Assembly: GCA_032717465.1 (NCBI GenBank)
Contig: CM064715.1
Span: forward strand, 33,232,112 to 33,296,111
Reading direction: 5' to 3'
Length of the DNA stretch: 64,000 nt
DNA from: Coenobita brevimanus
Lineage: Eukaryota; Arthropoda; Malacostraca; Decapoda; Coenobitidae
The notes beneath the pieces were generated by a model. It worked only from the letters and a program-made list of their open reading frames with translations. It made no database searches and was not told where the DNA came from. Made by a program: the position numbers and the translations under genes. Of this stretch, positions 22,658 to 31,470 are shown one piece after another; position 1 is the first letter of the stretch, and every line of letters starts with the position of its first letter.

Positions 22658-24118
22658 GTATGATGAGAAGGATGAGTGGTAATCTGAATGAACGGAAGGC
22701 ACTGATTGTGTGTGTGTGTGGATGATAGAATAAGAAAACGTGTAACGGATGCAAGAGCAAATAGAGGGTGTGGGGGTGGATTTTCTGGCCACCACTTTTT
22801 GGTGGTGTAAGTCAGTGTTTAAGTAAAATGGAGCAATAGAAGTAGGGAAGGATATGAGGATGTAGTTCATACAAAGAGGGTAGAAAGGTTCCAAGAGGAT
22901 GGAAGAAAAGGCAGAATTTAAGAGAGAAGTAAAGGAGCGATTGGGCAAATATGATTTGGGACAGATGGGGGACGTGGAAGATGTGTGCAAGATGTTCACT
23001 GAAAAAATCTGAGCAGCATGTAAGGTGGTGTGTGGGGTGAAGAGAATATGAAAGGGGTACAAGGAAACGCATGGTGGAATGAAGAGCTGAGGCAGGCTGT
23101 TGCACAAATGAAGAAAGCATATAGTGAGGGGATGAGAAACGGGGGCGTGTAGTAAGTTGAGAGACGGAGGAGAGAATTATATGTAGAGATAAGGAGAGAG
23201 GTGAAAATATTAATAAGAGAGAGTAAGGAGAGAGTGGATGAGGAATTCCGAAGGAATATGAGTGTAAAGTGGAGGGAATGCAAAAAAATGTTCTGGAAAG
23301 AGGTAAAGAGAGATAGACAGGGTGTCACAGAAGTTAGTCGAGGAGTGAAAATGAAAATGGTAAATTATTAGTGGAGAAGGGAGAAAAAGTGAGCAGATGG
23401 AGAGAAGACTATAAGGAATTGTTTAACATAGAGAATGTAAATAATGGAGAATGGGGATGTGAGAAGAGGGGAAGAAATCAGTAGGATGGAAGTTACGGTA
23501 GCAATTAAGAAAGAAAACATGGGGAAAGCCCCACAGGAATTGGAGAAGTGTGTGGTGAAATGCTGAAGCATGGGAGAGAGATAGCAGTGGAATGGATATG
23601 GAAGATGTGCAGATTAGCCTGGAAGGATGGTAAAGCCCCGGAGGATTGGAAGTCAGGTATCATTATTCTCCAGTACAAAGGGATGGGTCAGTTATGATAT
23701 GGCAGGGGTAAACCAGCTCCGCTGTCGGAATCTGCTGCAGATGTTGCTGATTGCACTGTGCATTTGACCCTCGTATGATGTGGTGCAGTGAGGATCTCTC
23801 TCTTCTCTATGTGGCTGTGGATGTGATAGAAAGCGTTAGGAGAAATACACTGAGGTGGTTTGGCCATAAGGAGAGGATGGAGGGAGAGGGAGAGAGAGAA
23901 AGAGAGAGAGAGACTGACGAGGAGAGTGTATGTGAGTGAGGTGCAAGGGGCGAGAAGGAGTATGAGGCCAAGGATGAGATGGAGGGAAGGAGTGAAGAGG
24001 TATATGAGAGAGGGGGGTGTGAGCTGGGGGCAGGGCAGTGAAACGGCGAGGGACAGGGAGAAATAGAGGCGATTTGTTTGACGTCACCCCTTACGGATTG
24101 AAGGCTTCTGGCTATATA
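22655..24118 (+). pseudogene. LINE B3, chimeric and degenerate
   Basis: Opens with the end of an endonuclease (DDRIRKRVTDARANRG, with FSGHHF where SDHH is expected), then linker WWNEELRQAVAQMKKAY in a shifted frame, RT start MGKAPQELEKCVVKC (frameshifted APGID), WKDGKAPEDWKSGIIIL. At 23677 it switches to sequence of the family A 3' tail until about 23808, then returns to a family B C-terminus with RNTLRWFGHKERM and RMRWREGVKRYMREGGVSW. All frames are broken. The central RT catalytic region is missing. Confidence 0.8.
23677..23808 (+). repeat. Family A 3'-tail segment inside LINE B3
   Basis: GATGGGTCAGTTATGATATGG to GGTGCAGTGAGGATC aligns with A1 positions about 1277-1395. Family B sequence lies on both sides. 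Confidence 0.82.
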
Positions 24119-24125
24119 TATATAT

Positions 24126-24265
24126 ATGGGGGAGAAACACACATTACACGTGTGTACATATATGGATTTTTTTTTTTTTTAACGTTCCAGCCGGGAATCG
24201 AACCCAAGACCTCCAGACAGAAGTCAGGCACTATTACCACTACACCATGGTGTGATAAAGATAAA
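24126..24265 (-). mobile_element. tRNA-derived SINE, copy T2a
   Basis: On the minus strand reads TGGTGTAGTGGTAATAGTGC (A-box region), TGGGTTCGATTCCCGGCTGG (good B box), and a T/A-rich run, then ACACACGTGTAATGTGTG. The A and B boxes are spaced as in a tRNA, but a 3' poly(A) and unrelated sequence follow, so it is a SINE head and not a tRNA gene. Confidence 0.72.
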
Positions 24266-24446
24266 ACTATCTGATTTCAACTACGAGCCAGGCAAATCCA
24301 TTATGGGGGGATATATTTCATCCCCAGCCCGTATGATGATACATATTTCAGACACATCAGGATTTTTACCTAGCCCCAAGCAACTCGGCAAGCGAGAGAG
24401 CAATTTTGATTTATCCCGGGCAGCACACAAGCGTCTTCCTTTTTAA

Positions 24447-24607
24447 TGCTGGAGAAACACACACTACACGTGTGTACATATGTGGATAGTTTTTATAACG
24501 CTCCAGCCGGGAATTGAACCCTAGATAGAAGATGTAGTGGTAACAGTGCCTGACTTCTATATAGATGTCTCGGGTTCAGTTCCCGGCTGGAGCGTAAAAA
24601 AAAAAAA

Positions 24608-24668
<61 letters not shown>
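24447..24668. mobile_element. SINE T2 in inverted pair, with (CT)n
   Basis: 24447-24520 repeats the T2a end (ACACGTGTGTACATATGTGG to CCAGCCGGGAATTGAACCC, minus). 24530-24600 reads the same head on the plus strand (TGGTAACAGTGCCTGACTTC to TTCCCGGCTGGAGCG, then poly(A)). The two heads form a palindrome. (CT)n fills 24611-24666. Confidence 0.7.
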
Positions 24669-24669
<1 letters not shown>

Positions 24670-24926
24670 GATTCAGTGTAACTCCCGTTGCTTCAAATCG
24701 TGTATAATGAATGAATCATAACAATGGACATAATGATTGAAGGAAGGTCCCAAAACAGCAAAACATTATCCACCAGATAAAATAAAAATCAATATGTTAT
24801 TTGTCTGCTTGGCAAGGTTACCACCTTAATATTTTCTTACACGTTGTGATACAGTGACAGCCACCATTAGCATTTTAACAATGAGTTGGTGGCAAATTAA
24901 ATACATTCACTTCCGAAGAACTATAC

Positions 24927-25245
24927 CAGTGTTTCTTAAAGTGTGGTCCGCTGACCCCCAGGGGTCCGTGGAACGTTCCAAGGCTTCCGCAGGCTAATTT
25001 GAGTATCAGATAAAACATATGTAAAATGAATACTATTATGACAGTTATTTGAGGTAAAATTTGAACAGTTATGTTCAAGTTAAGCAGTTAATAAATAATT
25101 CAGTAACAATTTTAGCATATTATAGCCTACAAACACCTTTAAACTCAAGAGGTAGGGTAGGAGGGAAATCTACTCATAATTAAGGGACCGCCACATGATT
25201 AATTTTAAAAGGGGTCCGCTGCACGAGAAAGTTTAAGAACCACTG
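24927..25245. mobile_element. hAT-type MITE, 319 bp
   Basis: Ends CAGTGTTTCTTAAAG and CTTTAAGAACCACTG are inverted copies of the hAT type. The flanks carry a perfect 8-bp duplication AACTATAC at 24919-24926 and 25246-25253, as hAT transposases generate. No open frame. The clean duplication suggests a fairly recent insertion. Confidence 0.92.
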
Positions 25246-25253
25246 AACTATAC

Positions 25254-26096
25254 TACCGAACAGTATTACATCTCTGAACAGCTGCATGCTCTTTCCTCTA
25301 CATCCTTCCCCTTCAGGATTTTGAGTTCTATTATTCCTTCCTTAGTACCAATCTTTACTATCCGTTCTCTCTTATCAGCCATTTTCTTTTAATGTTCTGT
25401 AGTTTTATAGTATATATATTACTTTTTTTTTTTTTAATGGAAATCTCCTTTAACTGGAGCAAAACTTTTTATAGGGCCTGCCTCTTATCCTCATTCACAG
25501 CTTGCATTATAGCCTAATGTAGCACTAGGTTTCTATTTTTCAATTATAGTACACCATTATTTTAACCAGGGACAGATCGGCAATCTCTCAAGCATTAATG
25601 TAAAGTTATGACAAGAAATCGCCACTACAGTATGGAACTAACCACAAAGAAACGTACTGGAAAATATGGTAAGCAATAGTTTTGTCTTAATAGTGCCATT
25701 AAGTGTAAGGAAATAACCTACATAATTATTAAAATTCCTCCAGATGAAGTTAATGAACTTCAGCTGTAGATACGTGCTCATTGTTTTTTCCTTAGAAGTT
25801 TCTTAGTTTGTTATGTTCGCCGGTAACTTGAAATTGTTATATTACATAACATCCTCAGACCCACTGTCTCAAATTCATTTGCAAGGTAATGGCGTGCAGT
25901 ATAGCGGTGTTGTTTCAATAAGCATTCAGCCCGCTAAAAAACACGTATTAGTTAAAATAATAGCGCAATGTATAGGGGTAGCCGAATTTGATATATGTGG
26001 GAAAAATGCAAAATGAAGTTTCAGCGTGCTAGAAATTGGGATTTCCGGGTCAAAATGGCAACGCTGTCAGTTAGACACTACGGAGTACTCGAATCT
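25254..26096. other. No gene seen
   Basis: AT-rich, with short T runs and one 67-codon frame (25813-26016) that matches nothing I recognise. Confidence 0.5.
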
Positions 26097-26317
26097 AGGG
26101 CTCATATTCAAAGTGGTTTCAGATTCTTTCGTAACATTTCTTAGATAGCGATTTTTTTTTTTATGTTACACCTCAACATTCTCGCTTATAATGTTTATGA
26201 AAACTATGCTGATACTCAAACTCTCTAAGTAACGTAAGAGCCAATAATAATTACAGGCAAAACAAGTTGCTTAGTAAGCGGTACTATGAAGCCTCCGATC
26301 ACTATGAATACGGACCT
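26097..26317. mobile_element. MITE-like, about 221 bp
   Basis: Left end AGGGCTCATATTCAAAGTG and right end CACTATGAATACGGACCT are inverted copies with a few differences. No long frame and no clear target duplication. Superfamily not assigned. Confidence 0.55.
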
Positions 26318-26731
26318 AAGGCTCAGCAGATCAGGGATACCAACCAGGCATGCTAACTCAGTTTATGTTTAGATCCCTCATCCGGTTTCTCAAACTTTAT
26401 CACGCTAAAATAGTAATTCAGTCACTTTTGATTTCATCTGGTTCTAATTTATTACAAAAGTTGTGGGGCAGCCACAGATGAAGCTATTTGCTTTTCATAG
26501 CATTAGGTCAAAGGTAAGGTCATATAACATCGTCAAATCAGACAGTTATCAACTTATTCAGACTAAACCAGGTGGAGAGGTGGAGGTTAAAAATGTAATT
26601 TGATTATGAGAACAATCAGTACAACGTCATATTTACCAGGCAAAGTCAGAAGTTCTTCCAACAAATTGATTATAAGGGTGGAGTCCTGCACTCTGGGTGC
26701 AATATTGGCCATATATATATTTTTTTCTAAC
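26318..26731. other. No gene seen
   Basis: AT-rich spacer before repeat X1; nothing recognised. Confidence 0.5.
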
Positions 26732-27411
26732 TGTAGTGCCATAATTTTAAGTATTAGTGTAAGTTAGTATAAGTTAGTAATGTAAGTGTAATCTTAAGCT
26801 TAAGTATAATTGTAAGTATAGCTCATGATTTAACCATTGAGTTCTATGTTTAAGTCTAGTCTTAGTTGATATTCATAATGTGAACATGATTGTGATATTG
26901 ATAGTACTGAGTCAAGTATTGATGTGAATATGATTGTTATACATATGGATCAGTTCTTCCCCCCCAACAAAGACGTAAACCGCGAAATTTCAGTAGAGAT
27001 TAATAATCACGAATGTCTTTCTTCGTATTCTGATCTAGAGATTTACCTGGCGAAGTTAATAGATTTCCTCTTTTGAATTATGCACTGGTGAATTGAGAAT
27101 GTCTGAAGTGAGAATATTGAAGATTGTCATTTGTGAAGCTCGAAATTTATGTCATTGAATCCTAGTTGCAGTCACGTAGGCATGTAACCGACAAAGGGTA
27201 ATAAAACTATCCGAATTCTTAGTTAATTAGGCTATATTATGATTCAAGTTCCTTCAAGCTTATTACAAAAATGTCAACATCGTAAGTCACTTTTCTACGT
27301 ATGTTGAGTGCAAACGTATCTTTTGTATTCTTTGAAGATCTTAGAGAATCGATAATAGTATAAAGTAACCAGTTAAAATTTTAGCCGATTCCCGAATACT
27401 GTCTTGATGCT

Positions 27412-27418
27412 TATAAAA
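27412..27418 (+). promoter_or_regulatory. TATA box of the cold-shock gene
   Basis: TATAAAA inside GCTTATAAAAGG, about 62 bp before the ATG at 27480. Transcription would start near 27440-27445, giving a short leader. It lies in the part of the unit that is absent from X2. Confidence 0.6.
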
Positions 27419-27479
27419 GGCGAGACGCCGCGCCAAACATCCAGCAGCGGTGGCGGCATCATCTCCTCCTCTCCTCACC

Positions 27480-28079
27480 ATGGCCTCTTCTACTGCTCCA
27501 GCCTACGACTTGTTGAGGGGGGCTAACTCCAGCAGTACTGAGCCTGAAGGAGGAGTGCAGTCCATCAAAGGGACCGTGAAGTGGTACAGCGTGAGGACGG
27601 GGTACGGGTTCATTCTGCGCCAGGATACTGGTGCCGATGTATTCGTGCACCGCTCCGGGATCACTGCGCCCTCTTCATGGTTCCCCTCGCTCTCGTTAGG
27701 CCACAGCGAAATGTTCGTCTTCCACATCATCCAGACACCGAAGGGTCCTGAGGCTAAGGGCGTCACCGGGCCGGGAGGTGCTGCTGTGAAGAGCGTTGCC
27801 CATTCACGGCGGCGCCCCTCGGCCCGAGGAAGCTGGCCGGAGGATCCTCGATGTTCTGGAGATGTGGAAACGATCGTGGCTATGTGCATCACGGTGGCGA
27901 AGGCGTTCTGTGGCGATGATAAGGCGGTGCTGCTTGTTCTACGCCCCCAGATCTTTGAGAAGAATGGGCTGCCATGCTTTGTCATCCCTCAGAGCTTCGC
28001 TCGTGATGCTCGGCCAGCCCCTCGCCAGGAGCGTCTTTCCACCAAGCTGCAGCCTCCTCAACCTCGCACAACACCGTGA
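27480..28079 (+). CDS. Y-box-like cold-shock-domain protein
   Basis: Single-exon frame of 199 codons from an ATG in good context (CACCATGG). An upstream in-frame GTG at 27450 lacks support. Residues about 30-100 are a cold-shock domain of the Y-box type: KGTVKWYSVRTGYGFI holds the RNP1-like nucleic-acid-binding motif (K34, W35, Y42, F44), DVFVH at 53-57 is RNP2-like, and KGPEAKGVTGPGG is the Y-box-specific loop. Such domains bind single-stranded DNA and RNA and package mRNA. The C-terminal half (residues about 125-199) holds VAMCITVAKAFCGDD and FVIPQSF and matches no family I know. It lacks the long basic-aromatic tail of host Y-box proteins. GC-rich compared with its surroundings. It sits in repeat X with a TATA box and a second frame downstream. 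It may be a captured host gene or a processed copy. Confidence 0.75.
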   Translation: MASSTAPAYDLLRGANSSSTEPEGGVQSIKGTVKWYSVRTGYGFILRQDTGADVFVHRSGITAPSSWFPSLSLGHSEMFVFHIIQTPKGPEAKGVTGPGGAAVKSVAHSRRRPSARGSWPEDPRCSGDVETIVAMCITVAKAFCGDDKAVLLVLRPQIFEKNGLPCFVIPQSFARDARPAPRQERLSTKLQPPQPRTTP

Positions 28080-28150
28080 AAAAGGCTGCAGCTTGACGCT
28101 GCTTTAAACAGAGCGAGTGCCTCCTCCTCTACCACCACCTCTGCCCCACA

Positions 28151-28753
28151 ATGGATGCCATAACCCACAGCAACAGCCGCCCGCCATCAGCAGCTGAGAG
28201 GAGGGCCGCCTTTCCCGTCAATTTCATCAGCCAGGATGATGGCGACGACACCCCTCCTTCACCATCACCAGCTGCTGTCATCGAGGCCCACAACGCTACT
28301 CCTGACGGGGCACCAGCAGGAGACCTCCAGGGTATCGTGGAGGCTTGTGCCTCTCCCTCGCCCCCTCCACCAACTAAGAAAAAGAAGAAGATGGGGAAGA
28401 AACCAAGGCTGCTTCCTGCAGAAGAGATGGAGACTGAACAGCCAAGTCTTCCACCCTCTCCCTCTTCCCCTTCAGATCATCGGCAACGTGTGACCACCGC
28501 CCTCCCGCCTCTAAGTACCAGGACTCGCGAATTCCTCGAGTCCCTTACCATGGACCAAGTTCATGATCAGTAGTCCTGGTACTTAGAGGATAACTTTGCC
28601 GATGTCGTCGAGGCCCTCTACCGTCTCCATATGCCCTCTGACTTCGACCACCTGCATGCAGACTGCCTCCTCACCACCTGCCAGACTCACGCTGAAGATG
28701 TGGCTGCTGTGAATTACATCGTCTCCAGAATCCTCCACCCTCCACCACTGTAG
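28151..28753 (+). pseudogene. Unknown Pro/Ser-rich protein with internal TAG
   Basis: Frame from ATG at 28151 (MDAITHSNSRPPSAAERR) to TAG at 28571-28573, then open in the same phase to TAG at 28751-28753 (SWYLEDNFADVVEALYRLHM, ending SRILHPPPL). It has a long low-complexity Pro/Ser-rich middle, a KKKKKMGKK basic run (possible nuclear or nucleic-acid-binding signal) and an alpha-helix-like end. No family recognised. It lies 71 bp after the cold-shock frame with similar GC content, so the two may be one transcription unit. The internal stop sits at the first bases of an inverted repeat arm (28572-28589). Confidence 0.5.
28508..28589. repeat. Perfect 18-bp inverted repeat in the second frame
   Basis: CCTCTAAGTACCAGGACT at 28508-28525 and its exact complement at 28572-28589, with a 46-bp loop that contains several 6-bp palindromes. 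The TAG stop begins one base before the right arm. Confidence 0.9.
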
Positions 28754-28756
28754 GCT

Positions 28757-28774
28757 AACTGGCTCAAGCCAGTT
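28757..28774 (+). terminator. Stem-loop after the second frame
   Basis: AACTGGC, loop TCAA, GCCAGTT: a perfect 7-bp stem with a 4-base loop, 4 bp after the TAG at 28751-28753. Size is like a histone-type 3' stem-loop, but the sequence is not the histone consensus. Function is unproven. Confidence 0.35.
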
Positions 28775-28968
28775 CCTCCCAGATTACATCACCATCTGAA
28801 CGCCACTTCTCTGACGGGCTTCCATCATCTGCCTGTGTCCACTCTTCTTCAGAAGGTGGACGAATCAATACATACACACACATTCGCCAAACAATTCAGA
28901 CCATCGCTCCTTTTCATCGTTGCTGGTTAGTGCCGAACGCTCATCCTCCCCCCTCCCTTTTCTAGCCT

Positions 28969-30825
28969 GTGTGAGCAGGAGAAGGGAGGTGAAGAGATTG
29001 GTGAAGGAGCGTGAGAAGAAAGTGGATGAAGAGTTTGGGAGGAATCTGAGTGTGAAATGGAGGGAGAGTAAGAAATTGTTTTGGAATGAGGTAAAGAAAG
29101 TAAGGCAGTGTGAAAGGGGAAATAGATGGGAAGATAGGAATAATAGATTGTTGGTGGAGAAGAGGGAGAAATTGAGGAGATAGAAGGAGCACTTTGAGGA
29201 TTTGTTGAATGTAGAGAGTGAGAGCAGTGCGAGTATAAGTGGTTGGGGAATGGCTGGAAGAAGAAGAGGTGAGAGAAGGGAGGAAGAAATCAGTAGGGTG
29301 GAAGTAGTGGAAGCAATGAAGAAAATCAAGATGGGAAAGGCCCCAGGAATTGATAGGAGTGTGTGGTGAAGTGCTGAAAATGGAGGTGAGATTGTAGTGG
29401 AGTGGATATGGAAGTTGTGTAGATTGGCTTGGGAAGAGGGAAGGGTTCAAGAGGACTGGAAATCAGTTATAATTGTTCCTTTATACAAAGGAAAAGGGGA
29501 GAGAGAAGTATGTGGTAACCATAGGGGCATTTGCCTTCTTAGTGTGGCTGGAAAAATATACGGTAGAATACTCATTGATAGGGTTAGGCATATAACGGAG
29601 GAGCTATTTGGAGAAGAACAAGGGGGATTTAGGAAGGGAAGAGGGTGTGCAGATCAGATATTTGTTCTAAGATGTTTAGTGGAGAAGTATCTAGAGAAGG
29701 GAAAGTGTATGCTGCCTTCACGGACTTGGAGAAAGCTTATGACAGAATAGATAGGCAAGGTATGTGGATGGTATTAAGAACATATGGAGCCGAGGGGAAA
29801 TTGCTGAGTGCTGTGAAGAGTATGTACAAAGGAGCTAGGGCTACGGTGCGAGTGGATGGTGAGACGAGTGAGTTCTTTAATCTCAACGTGGGACTGAAAC
29901 AGAGTTGTGTGATGTCTCCATGGCTGTTTAATATATACATGGATGGGGTTGTAAAGGAGGTGCAAGGTAGGGCAGTGGATGTGGGGGTGGCTCTAATGAA
30001 TGAGAGTGAGATGTGGAAGATTCTGGTGTTGCTGTTTGCTGATGATACAGTATTGCTGAGTGAAGATGAATGGGAGTTGCAAGGTTTGGTGAATGAATTT
30101 GGGACAGTGTGTAGGAAGAGGAATTTAATGTAAACAAGAATAAAGTTAAGGTGTTTGAGAGGAATGAAGTCACAGAATGCACAGTGAGGTTGGACGGTGA
30201 GGATATGGAGAATGTGAGTGCATTCAAGTACTTGGGTAGTGTGGTGAATAAGGATGGAACTTTTGGGGATGAAGTGCGTGAAAGGGTACAGCAGGGAAGG
30301 AAGGTTGTTGGTTCACTGAAAGCGGTGATGAGCAATAGGGAGGTGAGTATGGAAGTTAAGAAGTCACTGCATGATACCATTATGATCCCTACCCTGACGC
30401 ATGGAAGCGAGGAATGGACCTTGCTAGAGGGGAACAAGTCAATAGTGAGAGCAGTGGAAATGAGTTACCTGAGAGGAGCATGTGGGGTAACATGGAGGGA
30501 CAAGTTGACGAATGAAGAAGTGAAGGAACGTTGTGGGGTGGAAGTGGATGTGGCTGAGATTAGGAGAAATACATTCAGGTAGTTTGGACATGTGGAGAGA
30601 ATGGAGAATGATAGACTGACTAAGAGGGTGTATGTAGGTGAGGTGGAGGGAGAGAGAGGGAGGGGAAGACCGAGGATGAGGTGGAGGGATGGAGTTGAGA
30701 GGTATATGAGGGAAGGGGGAGTGAGTTGGGGGGAGGGTAGGCAAATGGTGGGTGACAGAGTGACTTAGAGGCGTTTTGTCTGCGGCCACCCTTTGCGGGA
30801 TTAGGGCGTCGGGCTGTAGATAGAC
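28969..30825 (+). mobile_element. LINE family B copy B2, 5'-truncated
   Basis: 5'-truncated LINE ending GATTAGGGCGTCGGGCTGTAG and a short TAGA-like tail, the same end as the copy at 59742. X2 has the uninterrupted sequence (near 39968), which places both edges. No target duplication seen. Confidence 0.85.
28978..30810 (+). pseudogene. LINE B2 RT, broken
   Basis: Fragments in order: linker, KIKMGKAPGID (near 29325), LYKGKGEREVCGNHRGICLL, GEEQGGFRKGRGCADQIFVL, TDLEKAYDRIDRQGMW, GLKQSCVMSPWLFNIYMDGV, catalytic LLFADDTVLLSEDEWE at about 30030, then GACGVTWRDKLTNEEVKERCG, TAG at 30582 just before FGHVERM, and GRGRPRMRWRDGVERYM. Active-site Asp pair intact. Frameshifts near 29365, 29700 and 30130. 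Confidence 0.82.
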
Positions 30826-31470
30826 AGATAGTATTAAGTTATCGTATACGTTTGTGAGTTAGAGTGGTAATCTTTTCCCTCATTCCTCTTGTACTGAATA
30901 ATGAGTTCGCTGTTCTCTCCTCATCGTTCCAGACGAGAGTTATGGAGGATTCGAGCGTTCTAGCCACGGCCTAACCTCTTGACACACTAAATCACCCCAC
31001 CCTTCCCTTTAGTTAATGGAATCAATGTGAATATCGGCTGGTCCATTTGTCCATTTGATCACGGTCCAAGTGATTATTGGTCCTTTTGATTATTATGTCT
31101 GGTTTATAAAAGATTCTTCAATTATCGTGTATTCAGTCTTTGAGAATATTCTTTGCTGATAGTCTTTAGGTTCATTCCCGACGAGTCCGTCAGAGACAAC
31201 GGGACTATATCCATGCGTATCAGTATTCTTGGGATATTAATCTAGTGTGTAAAGATACATATTTCTGGAGTTATACTGTAAATCCTCATCACTGAATATT
31301 AATTTAGTTCGTGAAGATTCATACTTCAGGAAAGTGTAAGAGTATTCTTTAAATATTCAGTTTGAGAAGATTCATATTTCTGTTAATATGGATCCTCATT
31401 ATATCTTGTTTGGCATCATTCCCAGTTTGAAGAGTAATCTATATCTCAGTTCTTAATACATAGTAAATCT

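Noticed and set aside
24190..24262. Functional tRNA gene on the minus strand
   Set aside because: B box is good, but the acceptor and anticodon stems do not pair convincingly and poly(A) plus other repeats follow; treated as a SINE head.
27450..27479. GTG start for the cold-shock protein
   Set aside because: A eukaryotic gene would use the ATG at 27480, which has a strong context.
27480..28079. Ordinary host Y-box gene
   Set aside because: It lacks introns and the basic-aromatic tail, sits in a repeat, and is followed by a broken second frame. Not excluded as a retrogene, so left open as a finding.
28526..28571. Cluster of 6-bp restriction-type palindromes, resembling a cloning polylinker
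   Set aside because: It lies in an open frame with normal codons and natural flanks, and no vector sequence is nearby; chance within a structured region is simpler.
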